DNA from: Ascidia mentula
Taxonomy: Eukaryota; Chordata; Ascidiacea; Phlebobranchia; Ascidiidae
Reading direction: 5' to 3'
DNA: 64,000 nucleotides
Assembly (NCBI GenBank): GCA_947561715.1
Contig: OX387202.1
Span: 12,041,001 to 12,105,000, forward strand
The notes under the pieces were generated by a model. The model had not been told where the DNA came from. It ran no database searches and saw only the letters and a program-made list of their open reading frames with translations. Shown here piece after piece: positions 26,348 to 39,400 of the stretch. Within the stretch, counting starts at the first letter, position 1. Each line of letters opens with the position of its first letter. Position numbers and translations under genes: made by a program.

Positions 26348-27661
26348 AACTTTTCAATTCCATTTGCATTCAATGCAAATTTTGTTGTATATGTTGTTTT
26401 ATAGCGCAATACATACAAAATCCACCGTCTGGTTGACGCTGGTAAAACATTTAACATGCGGAAAGTATTTGCGCCAGGATGCAACCGAAACAAATGAACG
26501 AAAGATTTCATGCAAAATATTTACAAATAAGAAGTAAAAAACATAAACATCCCCGGGTGCCGCTTGGACATTATTCAGCATATAAGTTTGACGCCGTTAT
26601 GTACAGGAGAGATGGGCCTCACATAAAACGAAAATTCATCACTGTACGATTAGCAATTCATCATTTCATTCGTAAACTTAACCACCATGCACCACCGCTG
26701 GCGAAAGTTACTTCTATAGAAATACAAGTATTCGGCTTACATTAACTGATTGAACGTCAATATCTTTGTTTTGTGGAGAGTTGCGTCAACGCTTCGTGAA
26801 AGTTGAAAACCACTGAGTTGCATTGGACCAAGAATATACCTCACCGCATATATGAAGGACCGCAAACTTTATGTACATACTGGGCTAAACATAAACTTAA
26901 GAGTTGAGAAACACAGCAAGAAAAGTCGGTGGTTGGAAAAACGTTTATCTATATTTAAAATTAAACCCGTCGATTTGGAGAGAAATAAGTTTGGTTACCA
27001 CATCCTTTGCAGATGTTTGATTCAAAATAAAAATATTTGAATTACTATCAAACAACCGTAAACTGATCAGAATTTTCATTTCGATTATTTAAGTGAATGT
27101 TTCAGTAACTAGAAAGCCTAAAGCCAGAATCTGTTCACTGTTATTACAAATACAAAACTGGGTCGCACGTGCAAAAAAGCTTTTCCTAATACTGTTTCAA
27201 ATGAATAAATAATTATATGACATCATAGTCTGGGCTGCCAGTTAAAAAAAGTATTATCAAAAACGAGAATGCCAAAGAATAAATCACAACTGACTGTATT
27301 ACCGCACCAAAGTTCAGATTTTTAGACAAAACAAGTAAATTTTAATTGATTACAATTATTATAAAATTCGTTGAATATCATATTCAACGAATATCATATT
27401 ATAGTAGCGCATCCGGCCCAAAACGTGTCCCCAGTGATGAAAATATGGTAGCCTTTAAAACCATTCAACACTATTGTCAAAACAGCCCCCATGTAAACAG
27501 CTCCAAGATTATTAAATCTGTAGCATGGAAACTCTAGTTTGCCTCCATAATTTCTGTGTGTGGCATAATATGTATTGCTAACATTAGCATATATTCTACA
27601 ACATATTTTTCAATGAACTGTTGTAATACCCGTTTGCGAACCATGGTGACACCGTTTGTAT
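26348..27661. other. Duplicated spacer between kinase copies 1 and 2
   Basis: Non-coding. It matches the spacer after copy 0 but lacks the 575-bp insertion. It ends with ccatggtgacaccgtttgtatgg, the equivalent of the receptor's last-exon edge at 5,950-5,972. It then passes directly into the upstream region of copy 2 at about 27,662. Confidence 0.75.
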
Positions 27662-27904
27662 GGTTAGATCTAGTCATGTGTTATTTGATAATACAAAGTA
27701 CATTTTGCTATGATTAAAGGAAAGGAATTATATTGCTCTTTAAACCAAAACTGACAGATATAAACATGTTGTTTTTATTTTAATAAACCAGTTTGACATA
27801 AATACACACCCACGTTTCAATATGTAATAGTTTTTAAAGCATATTCAATCAAATTATACCCAACCATAAATAAAAACTTGAAATAAATTCAAACAATAGC
27901 ATTA

Positions 27905-27912
27905 TGACGTCA
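27905..27912. promoter_or_regulatory. CRE palindrome upstream of kinase copy 2
   Basis: TGACGTCA lies 130 bp before the copy 2 ATG, in sequence nearly identical to that before copies 1 and 3. Confidence 0.6.
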
Positions 27913-28041
27913 TAAACGTATCTTGGGAAGCCAAGTTGTTGGTTGCTGTGTGGGAAAATATATTACCCTCGTTTTGCATTCTAGTGTGCGGTTGTACATT
28001 ACAAATTGTTGCAAAATCTCATCTGTGTTGAACAGAAAACA

Positions 28042-31000
28042 ATGGATCACCGTTTCGAAAGTCAATTGTTGAAGAAGGAAAAAGCTGCGTGTCATAGTAA
28101 GGGCTATGACATGACAGAGAGCAAGTTTCTTGGTGGTGGAGCAGTTGGCCGGGTATTCTCGGCAAATGTGATGGCAGATACAATTGCCAACAAGGAAAAA
28201 ATGAGAGCTATCAGTGAAACTGGGAAGCAACTAAAGGTTAAACAAATATATGTTGTAATATATTAACTTATTAACATTGGCATTTAAAATATATCAAACG
28301 TACTTTCTTTAATGGATTTAAATATTGTACTAGGTTGCCATTAAGATTATTTATGCTGATCTTGGTGCCTCAAGACTCAGCAAGTTGGCCGAATGTGTAC
28401 CCAACGAAATCAGCATTTTGAACAAAGTATTTGGACATCCTAACATTGTACGTATCTTTTATCGTTAGTATTAATATGTGGTATTTTAATAAAATATTTT
28501 TAGATAATGTTACTGGACGTTTTTATCTCCGACAAGCGGATTTATCTGGTCACGGAGTATGCCGCAAAAGGCAATTTGAAGCAGGTTTTGCATTCTTTTG
28601 CTCATAAGAACAGATTTGTGCCGTATTTGTCAGAAACAACTGCCAAATATTACTTAAAAAAATTTTTATGTGGAGTGCAGAAGTTGCACGAAAACAACAT
28701 CGCTCATCGGTAGGATTTAAATTTGCAAATAAATAATCAAACAATTTTTAATACAAACTAACGATCGATCCAAAGGGATTTGAAGCTAGAAAACATTTTT
28801 GTATCGGAGGACGAAGAGGTAAAATTGGGAGACTTTGGCTATGCCACTGAGATTCCAGTGTTGGATCCAAACAAAAATATTCAAGAAAAGCTCCAGGCCA
28901 TGCTAAATAGGCCTACTAACCAATGTGGGACAGCACCATACATGGCTCCGGAGGTATTAATGAAATTTTGCGGATACAACGCTATCTTTGCAGATCTTTG
29001 GTCAATGTAAGTCGTCTCATATCATCAACTTTTTTCAGTCCACTAACAATAGCTTATCGTTTAGTGGAATTCTACTTTTTGTTCTGGTTAATGGATATTT
29101 TCCGTTTCCCGGGAAAACCGTGGAAGAGGTTTTGGACCAATATCAGAGTTCAAAGAATAAAGAGCTTCCATTTCGTGAAAGCATTTCTCTTGGTTGGTTA
29201 TTGTCGTTAATTCTCAATATTCAGCATTTCAAACAATATTCTGTATTTTCTGTATACAGAGTGCAAGGATTTGGTAAATCAATTACTGAATATTAAATCC
29301 TTTCAAAGGCCTAATGTTAGCACAATATTACGTCATCCCTGGATGATGGGTTTGGATTTAACTTCTTTCTGTGTTCCGAGATATGTAAGTATCTTTGGCA
29401 ACAGCTTATCACAATCAACGCATTTAATATATTTAAAACCCATTATCATTTTCAGCCACTGTTACGCAGTGAATTGAAAAGAATTGAAGAAAATCCATGT
29501 AAGTTTTGCAAAGTTATTAATATAGGGAGACATTGCATCGATTTTTTTTGGTTCGCAGTGTACAAATATCAATCGAATTACGTCTCAAACTATCTCGTCC
29601 AGAGAAGGGATCTAATCAAAGAGCGTCGTGTGTTCTTTAAAAGCAAAACAATCCCTGGTCATCACACTGCTGACGAGTTTGGTATTCAAATACGCCTTCC
29701 TCGTCAAGATACAAATGGTACAAGTGTGTACGAGATATGGCGATTTACAACCAATCCCAAGGAAGTTGGTTGTAAAGAAATTGAGACCGACGAAAATACA
29801 TCACTTGGTTTTTCGTCGATCTTTGCAAGTGACGATGAAGAAGCAACTCTTGGGATGCCGATAGTTACTCAAACCCTCGACGAGTTACCGCTGTTACAAG
29901 TATGGCAAAAAATCCGAGATGACAATTTGCCGCCGTTCGCCAGCATTGAAAAATGCGTCCAACTTTGTAATACAGTTGATTTAGACACAAACGAAAGCTG
30001 GCCATTAAGTTTTAATATTCCTCGCCCTGAGCAAGAGTGGGTTAAAGTTGTTGGTTTTCCTGACAACTTCAATTCAAATTCTACATTCAAAGTAAACGAG
30101 GATGGCATCGGTATGGTTTTGTCCCATGTTGGAAAATGCAGCATCGCACCCAAAGACGTCCTTGCAATTCCACTAACAGTGGATGCGAATAACAATAGTG
30201 TTATTCCAATGGATACTGAAATAACAAAGAAACACAAAGTGGTTAGTGATTTAAATTTACTCAAAAATTTACTACAAAACTCATGTTTGTTCATTAATTC
30301 GAAGATTCCAAATCAAAACCGATGCCAATTGGGAGAACCGGAGAAATGCAAGAAGGCTGAAATAATTGAAAGTCTTCCATCTTCTTCCGCATGCATTCCA
30401 TATGGTGAAGTAGACAATTTAGTTGCTAATTTATCTTTAACCGCCCACTTTGCATTTTATAGGTGTTGCACCGAAAAAACCTGGTAACGTTTCTTCTTCG
30501 GATTTGCCGCGAATTCTACATCGACCTAATGATGAAACTTCTCAAATTCCCACTCTCAAGAAAACAGGAGACTCCCTCATTCCGTATCACAGCAGTCGGA
30601 AAATTGTCGACGATTTTAGAAAGCGGCAGGAGAAGGAGAAAATAAGAAGAAAAACACTTCCAGCATGCGCCTTTTACAAAGTCCGAGGTAAATTTATATT
30701 TTTTGAAACAATTTGCTCGAATGTTTGGTATTAAATCACGTAAAAACCGTTACCCTTTCAGGACTAGACCCAAAGCCTTCAAAAACCATCAAACCAAAGA
30801 ATCTGAATCTCGAAAAGATACTTTTGAGGCCTGAAAACGGCGCAACAAAAATACCAGCACCTGTTTGTATTAATGAGGCCTTTAAAAGATTTGAAAGTAT
30901 TCGCCAAAGAGAGTATGTTCTCCCAGGTCAGCTTATTTCGTATGTTTTATTTAGGCATTATGTAAGATTTTTGTAAACCAATCTTTTCTTCAGAACGCTT

Positions 31001-34000
31001 AAAACGAAAAAGAGTAAAACCGACGATCAACAAAAAAACAGGAGGTTTGTTGCAATGGTTTAAAGATAGAGTTTTCGGAAAGAAAAAGAAATCTTCTGCC
31101 CGGGCTGCTGCTGACCCAGAAGTTCCCGGTATATCTGCTGGTAGAACGGGTAATGGAAAAGTAAGTCTAATTTACCTTGTAAATAGTGAGGCGTTGAAGT
31201 ATGAAACAAACGATATTACTATTTTACCAGCCAAAACCTTCGGACGACACAGGAGACAAAATGCTACAGTCAACGGACGGATAAGATGAAGACAAAGCAA
31301 CATTCAAAGTAACTTGTTATATTGACTTAGTATTTCTTCGGTAAATAATAGTTTGTTGAACTGTTTGCAGCAACTGAAAACCAGCGACATTCATAAGATA
31401 AAAGACATAAAGTCCCGGTCAGATTTCTCAACTATAAGAGGTAATATTCCAGGTTTAACATATATTTTTCCGACGTTTACATGTGTATTGTTAGGTGTGT
31501 TCAAAGGAAAATCACCGATAAAGTGTAACAAAGTCAAGCACAGTGACCAGTTACACAACAGTGCTGAAATCGCATGTCCTGAAATTCCGGGTAAATAATT
31601 AATCACTTACTAAAGCCTATTTGACTTTCGTAAGGTTTTTGATGCTTACAAGATCATTTTGTAACATCTCCTCGCCGAGCCCAAACAAATAAAAAATATT
31701 TATTCAAATTGCATGAAATCATATATGGACAAATCTCGCATGCATGGTGATCAGGGCTGACATCTATCTGGAAGCAAAAATAAGAAATGAAAACAGAATA
31801 TAAACCTAATTTTCCAACACAAACATTTTTTCGAAAACAACATTTCTTCTTTTAAATACATTAATTAACAGATTTATGACAAAATTGAGTTTCAAAACTA
31901 CACTATTTATAGCATGCATAGTGTGTCAACAAATTCCTTGGTGAAATATTTTCCTTAAACATGATAAATATGCATGTACGGTGGTTTGGGAAAATCTGGC
32001 ATTAACACTTACTAGAATCAAGACAAACATGATGCACGTTACATACATATTCGTTTTTACAAATAAAGACAAAATCAGGAAAACGTATAGTAGAAAGTGC
32101 GATGTGGCGACTTCGATGCGAGATTGAATCGCACTGTTAACAAATAAATTACATTACTTCACCTTTCAAGAAAAATTTCATAATTTTTTTTGGCTGTTTT
32201 GTTTACAGGTGATAAAAAGCAAACTTTACCACTGGTCTCTGAACAATTCAAAAGATGTGGCCTATTGGGTGCAATGAGTAATGAGTCTTCGCATGCTGTG
32301 GGAGAATTGTGCGAACCAGGGAAACATGAGAGGGTTGAAAGAAATAGAAGTCCTCCATCTTGCTCCACTTTGACTCCAGCAGGTACAGTTGACAATATAT
32401 TTGCTATATAAACTACGGTATATTTATTTTGCACTTTTCTAGGTGCTACATCCGAAAAGTTTGTCAAAGTTTCGAGTTCGGAATTATCGCGTGTTCTTCG
32501 ACGACCTAACGATGAAACTTCTCAAATTCCGACTCTCAAGAAAACAGGAGACTCCCTCATTCCGTATCACAGCAGTCGGAAAATTGTCGACAATTTCAAA
32601 AAGCGACAGGAGAAGGAGAAAATAAGGAGAAAAACACTTCCAGCATGCGCCTTTTACAAAGTCCGAGGTAAATTTTTATTCAAAACTTTCTTCGGACAAA
32701 ATTTGCTTTCAATAAAAAACATAAAACGAATGCTACCTTTACAGGACAAGACCCGAAGCCGTCAAGGAATATTAAACCTAAGAATCTAGATGTTGAAAAG
32801 ATTCTTTTGAGGCCTAACAATGGTCCTACAAAAATACCAGCACCCGTTTGTATTGGTGAGGCGTTTGAAAGATTTGAAAGTATTCGCCAGAAGGAGTATA
32901 TTCTACCAGGTCTGTTTATGTCGCATAATTTGACTCGAGCGAGGATTTATTTAAACACAGATTTTTTTGCAGAACGCCTGGTAAGAAAGAAGGTGAAACC
33001 CGCAATTGACAAAAAAACAGGACGGCTCTTAAATTGGTTTAAAAAGAAATTGTGTCGGAAAAAAAGAGAATCTTCTGACAAAACTATTGTTTCAAAAGTT
33101 AACGACGTATCTGCTTGTGCAGAGAATTATGAACAAGTATGTTAAAAACGAAAGTGCGTCACACTAATATTTTACAAGACCATCGCTATTTTATCAGCCT
33201 AAACCTGAAGCCCAATCAAATGACAATTTCCTGCAGTCAGAGGAACGCAATAAAGACCAAACAATATTCAAAGTTAGTTTTTTTTTAATTTAGTGAGCCT
33301 AGTTGATCCGTCATTTATTAATGATTAAACTGTGTTTAGCAACCATATTCCAATGACATCCAGAAGACAGAAAGCATAACAAATCGACTGGATTTCACAA
33401 ATATAAAAGGTAATATTTCTGTTTCATTGACAAAGGCTTTTCGACATTTTACATGTGTATAAAATTGTCAGGTGAGTCAAAAGGGAAAATATCTGCACCA
33501 AAACAAACCGGTGAGCAAAGCAACATAAAAATCCCCAGTCAAGAAATAATACCGGGTAACTAATTGATTTCTTCTATAGCCGATTTACCTTTCGTACAGT
33601 TTTTAAACTTTCATCGTCATTCAATTAAGAAAACTCACCATTTGCATTGTTTCCCGTTATTGCTGAAAAAATGCATTTCGTTGCGAAAAAATGTCATCTT
33701 GACCGTCTCAAAATATGATAACTAACTAAAAAAATTAAACGACTTAATTTCCATGTAAACTTCAAACTAAACAAATGAGAAAACATTAACATTTTTCTTA
33801 CTGTGTTATGTTTAGGTGATGAAAATCAAATTCCATCTCTAGCCGTTGATGAGGATGAAGCATCGAATTTTATCATGGAAGAAGGTGATGACAGTTTAAA
33901 AATAATTTCCTGCTATATAAATGATTTTATTCAATTTCAGGATCAGCATTTCAGAACCACGAGACGATAAACTCTGTTTCTTCTTTGCATTCTTCGACAA

Positions 34001-34833
34001 ATTCAGGATCAACCAAATATTCTCCTTGTCCCCAGTGGCTTGAACCCGTGATTCAAGCGACAATCTTGACCGACTTGAGCACTACTGAAGGGCAAGCAAA
34101 ATGTGATGGCGCAGAATTTCATTTTCGCCCTAAAACCAATACGGGGTCAATAAAATTAGAAGTGGAAAATTGGAAATCTACATCAACTTGTGGCAAACTT
34201 CCATTAGCAACCGACCAAGAGTCAATTGAAAATCATTTTAGCGTCAAAAAAGAAAACTTACCTACAGTAAAGAGTATTGACACTGCGCATTCTTCAAAAA
34301 CCAATTTAAAGAAAGATGAACTTGATATTTACGTACAAGGCGTAAAAATAAGTATCCTTAATACAATGCTGGAGGAAGCAAAAAAAGAACTACGTGATAG
34401 AGGAGGGAAGAAAAAACAAAAGGAAGTAAAGACGAAGCAAACGAACTCGATAGGAGTACAGACAAGCAACATAACAAGAAGCAAAGACAAGGGATGCCAA
34501 ACATCGGCCATTATAGAAATTCCCCAGCATTTGTCCCAGGATGAATTACCACTGTCAGTGACAAGTCATAAAAAAAACCCGGAAAGTGTTGAAGACAATT
34601 TAGACCCATTCTGCACACCACCTCAAAGCACATTACCGACTCCAAGTACACCAAGAAAAATGCTTCAATATATTCAAGACAATTTAGACCCATTCTGCAC
34701 ACCACCTCAAAGCACATCACCGACTCCAAGTTCGTCAAGAAAAATAATTGAATTTATTCAAGATGTAAAAAGATTTCGAAAATATTTCGATCAAAAATAC
34801 TCAGCGAGGAGGAGGAATACTGATTCTCAGTAA
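28042..34833 (+). CDS. Kinase-tail gene, array copy 2 (kinase whole, stop in tail exon 13)
   Basis: Kinase exons: 28042-28236, 28334-28447, 28504-28709, 28776-29006, 29065-29192, 29260-29384, 29456-29498 and 29559-30241. Tail exons: 30305-30404, 30463-30687, 30762-30926, 30994-31160, 31231-31308, 31371-31440, 31495-31590, 32209-32382, 32443-32667, 32745-32909, 32973-33136, 33198-33272, 33340-33409, 33472-33555, 33816-33884 and 33941-34833. Kinase motifs are intact: GGGAVGRV glycine loop, VAIK lysine, HRDLKLEN catalytic loop, DFG and APE. Exon 13 carries TAA at 31,282-31,284 where copy 1 has AAA. Exon 13 is 78 nt and bounded by phase-0 introns, so skipping it would restore the frame. Without skipping, the product keeps the kinase and about half of the first tail block. 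Confidence 0.75.
31282..31284 (+). other. In-frame TAA in copy 2 exon 13
   Basis: In the phase set by flanking exons the codons read Asp-Gly-stop; copy 1 reads Asp-Gly-Lys at the same place. A single A to T change explains it. Reading depends on exon 13 being included in the mRNA. Confidence 0.75.
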
Positions 34834-36088
34834 AACTGTTCAATTCCATTTGCATTGCATGCAATTTTTTTATATGTTGTATTACAGCGCAATAAATACA
34901 AAATCCACCGTCTGGTTGACGCTGGTAAAACATTTAACATGCGGAAACTTTTTGCGCCAGGATGCAACCAAAACCAATGAACGAAAGTTTTATTGCCGAA
35001 AATTTACAAATAAGAAGTAGAAAATATAAACATCCCCGGGTGCCGCTTGGACATTATTCAGTATATAAGTTTGAAGCCGTTATGTAGAGGAGAGATGGGT
35101 TTCACATAAAACGAAAATTCATCGCAGTACGATTAGCAATTGATCATTTCATTCGTAAACTTAACCACCATGCACCACCGCTGGCGAAAGTTACTTCTAT
35201 AGAAATACAAATATTCGGCTTACATTAACTGAATGAACGTCAATCTCTTTGTTTTGTGGAGAGTTGCGTCAACGCTTCGTGAAAGTTGGAAACCACTGAG
35301 TTACATTGGACCAAGAATATCACCGCATATCCTATATGTAGGTCCGCAAACTTTATGTACTTTGTAAATTAAACCCGTTGATTTAGAGAGAAATAAGCTT
35401 GGTTACCACATCCTTTGCAGATGTTTGATTCAAAATAAAAATATTTGAATTACTATCAAACAACCGTAAACTAATCAGAATTTTCATTTCGATTATTCAA
35501 ATGAATGTTTATTCGTTGGTTCCAAAACAAAGTGTTTCAGTAACTAGAAAACCTATAGCCAGAATCTGTTCCCAGTTATTACAAATACAAAACTGGGTCG
35601 CACCTGAAAAAAGCTTTCCTAATACTGTTGCAAATGAATAAATAATTATATGACATCATAGTCTGGGCTGCCAGTTAAAAAAGTATTATCAAAAAAGAGA
35701 ATGCCAAAGAATAAATCACAACTGACTGTATTACCTCACCAAAGTTCATAATTTTAGACAAGACAAGAAAATTTTAATTAATTAGAATTATTATCAAATT
35801 CGTTCAAAACCTTCAACTAATATCATATTATAGTAGCGCATCCGGCCCAAAATGTGTCCCCAGTGATGAAAATATGGTAGCCTTTAAAACCATTTAACAC
35901 TATTGTCAAAACGGCCCCCATGTAAACAGCTCCAAGTTTTTAAATCTGTAGCGTAGAAACTCTAGTTTGCCTCCATAATTTCTGTGTGTGGCATCATTTG
36001 TTTTGCTAATATTATCATATACTCTACAACATATTTTTCAATAAACTGTTGAAAAATCCGTTTGGGAACCATGGTGACACCGTTTCTA
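34834..36088. other. Duplicated spacer between kinase copies 2 and 3
   Basis: Non-coding and aligned with the spacers after copies 0 and 1. It ends at ccatggtgacaccgtttctatgg and continues directly into the upstream region of copy 3, so this junction has the same structure as the copy 1/2 junction. Confidence 0.75.
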
Positions 36089-36332
36089 TGGTTAGATCTA
36101 GTCATGTGTTATTTGATAATACAAAGTACATTTTGTTATGATTAAAGAAAAGGAATTATATTGCTCTTTAAACCAAAACTGACAGATATAAACATGTTGT
36201 TTTCATTTTAGTAAACCAGTTTTACTTAAATACACACCCACGTTTCAATATGTAATAGTTTTTAAAGCATATTCAATCAAATTATACCCAACCATAAATA
36301 AAAACTTGAAATAAATTCAAACAATAGCATTA

Positions 36333-36340
36333 TGACGTCA
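36333..36340. promoter_or_regulatory. CRE palindrome upstream of kinase copy 3
   Basis: TGACGTCA lies 130 bp before the copy 3 ATG, as in copies 1 and 2. Confidence 0.6.
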
Positions 36341-36469
36341 TAAACGTATCTTGGGAAGCCAAGTTGTTGGTTGCTGTGTGAGAAAATATATTACCCTCGT
36401 TTTGCATTCTAGTGTGCGGTTGTACATTACAAATTGTTGCAAAATCTCATCTGTGTTGAACAGAAAACA

Positions 36470-39400
36470 ATGGATCACCGTTTCGAAAGTCAATTGTTGA
36501 AGAAGGAAAAAGCTGCGTGTCATAGTAAGGGCTATGACATGGCAGAGAGCAAGTTTCTTGGTGGTGGGGCAGTTGGCCGGGTATTCTCGGCAAATGTGAT
36601 GGCAGATACAATTGCCAACAAGGAAAAAATGAGAGCTATCAGTGAAACTGGGAAGCAACTAAAGGTTAAACAAATATATGTTGTAATATATTAACTTATC
36701 AACATTGGTATTTAAAATATATTAAACGTACTTTCTTCAATGGTTTTAAATATTGTACTAGGTTGCAATTAAGATTATTTATGCTGATCTTGGTGCCTCA
36801 AGACTCAGCAAGTTGGCCGAGTGTGTACCCAACGAAATCAGCATTTTAAACAAAGTATTTGGACATCCTAACATTGTACGTATCTTTTATCGTTAGTGAT
36901 AAACTGTTGTGTTTTAATAAATTATTTTTAGATAATGTTACTGGACGTTTTTATCTCCGACAAGCGGATTTATCTGGTCACGGAGTATGCCGCAAAAGGC
37001 AATTTGAAGCAGGTTTTGCATTCTTTTGCTCATACGAACAGATTTGTGCCGTATTTGTCAGAAACAACTGCCAAATATTACTTTAAAAAAATGTTATGTG
37101 GAGTGCAGAAATTGCACGAAAACAACATCGCTCATCGGTAGGATTTAAATTTGCAAATAAATAATCAAACATTTTTTAATACAAAATAACAATCGATACA
37201 AAGGGATTTGAAGCTGGAAAACATTTTTGTATCGGAGGACGGAGAGGTAAAATTGGGAGACTTTGGCTATGCCACTGAGATTCCAGTGTTGGATCCAAAC
37301 AAAAATATTCAAGAAAAGCTTCAGGCCATGCTAAATAGGCCTACTAACCAATGTGGGACAGCACCATACATGGCTCCGGAGGTATTAATGAAATTTTGCG
37401 GGTACAACGCTATCTTTGCAGATCTTTGGTCAATGTAAGTCATCTCAGAACATCAACTTTTTTCAGTCCACTAACTATAGCTTATCGTTTAGTGGAATTC
37501 TACTTTTTGTTCTGGTTAATGGATATTTTCCGTTTCCCGGGAAAACCGTGGAAGAGGTTTTGGACCAATATAAGAGTTCAAAGAATAAAGAGCTTCCATT
37601 TCGTGAAAGCGTTTCTCTTGGTTGGTTATTGTCGTTAATTCTTAATATTCAGCATTTCAAACAATATTCTGTATTTTCTGTATACAGAGTGCAAGGATTT
37701 GGTAAATCAATTACTGAATATTAAATCCTTTCAAAGGCCTAATGTTAGCACAATATTTCGTCATCCCTGGATGATTGATTTGGATTTAACTTCTTTCTGT
37801 GTTCCGAGATATGTAAGTATCTTCAGCAACAGCATATCACAATCAACGCATTTAATATATTTAAAACTCAGTATCATTTTCAGCCACTGTTACGCAGTGA
37901 ATTGAAGAGAATTGAAGAAAATCCATGCAAGTTTTACAAAGTTATTAAAATAGGGAGACATTGCAATGTTTTTTTTTGGTTCACAGTGTACAAATATCAA
38001 TCGAATTACGTCTCAAACTATCTCGTCCAGAGAAGGGATCTAATTAAAGATCGTCGTGTGTTCTTTAAAAGCAAAACAATCCCTGGTCATCACACTGCTG
38101 ACGAGTTTGGTATTCAAATACGCCTTCCTCGTCAAGATACAAATGGTACAAGTGTGTACGAGATATGGCGATTTACAACCAATCCCAAGGAAGTTGGTTG
38201 TAAAGAAATTGGGATCGACGAAAATACTTCACTTGGTTTTTCGTCGATCTTTGCAAGTGGCGATGAAGAAGCAACTCTTGGGATGCCGAAAGTGACGCAA
38301 ACCCTAGAAGAGTTACCGCTTTTACAAGTATGGCAAGAAATCCGAGATGACAATTTGCCGCCGTTCGCCAGCATTGAAAAATGCGTCCAACTTTGTAATA
38401 CAGTTGATTTAGACACAAACGAAAGCTGGCCATTAAGTTTTAATATTCCTCACCCTGAGCAAGAGTGGGTTAAAGTTGTTGGTTTTCCTGACAACTTCAG
38501 TTCAAATTCCACATTCAAAGTAAACGAGGATGGCATCCGTATGGTTTTGTCCCATGTTGGAAAATGCAGCATCGCACCCAAAGACGTCCTTGCAATTCCA
38601 CCAACAGTGGATGCAAATAACAATAGTGTTATCCCAATGGATACTGAAATAACAAAGAAACACAAAGTGGTCAGTGATTTAAATTTACTCAAAAATTTAC
38701 CACAAAATCATAGACTTATGTTTGTTTAATATTTCGAAGATTCCAAATCAAAACCGATGCCAATTGGGAGAACCGGAGAAATGCAAGAAGGTTGAAATAA
38801 TTGGAAGTCTTCCATCTTCTTCCGCATGCATTCCATATGGTGAAGTAGACAATTTAATTGCCAAATTATCTTTAACCGTCCACTTTGCATTTTGTAGGTG
38901 TTGCACCGAAAAAAACTGGTAACGTTTCTTCTTCGGATTTGCCGCGAATTCTACATCGACCTAACGAAGAAACTTCTCAAATTCCTACTCTCAAGAAAAC
39001 AGGAGACTCCCTCATTCCGTATCACAGCAGTCGGAAAATTGTCGACGATTTTAGAAAGCGACAGGAGAAGGAGAACATAAGAAGAAAAACACTTCCAGCA
39101 TGCGCCTTTTACAAAGTCCGCGGTAAATTAATATTTTTTATAACAATTTGCTCGAATGTTTGGTATTAAATCACGTAAAAACCGCCACCCTTTCAGGACA
39201 AGACCCAAAGCCTTCAAAAACCATCAAACCAATGAATCTGAATCTCGAAAAGATACTTTTGAGGCCTGAAAACGGCGCAACAAAAATACCGGCACCTGTT
39301 TGTATTAATGAGGCCTTTAAAAGATTTGAAAGTATTCGCCAAAGAGAGTATGTCCTCCCTGGTCAGTTTGGTCGTATATTTTTTATTTAGGCATTAAATC

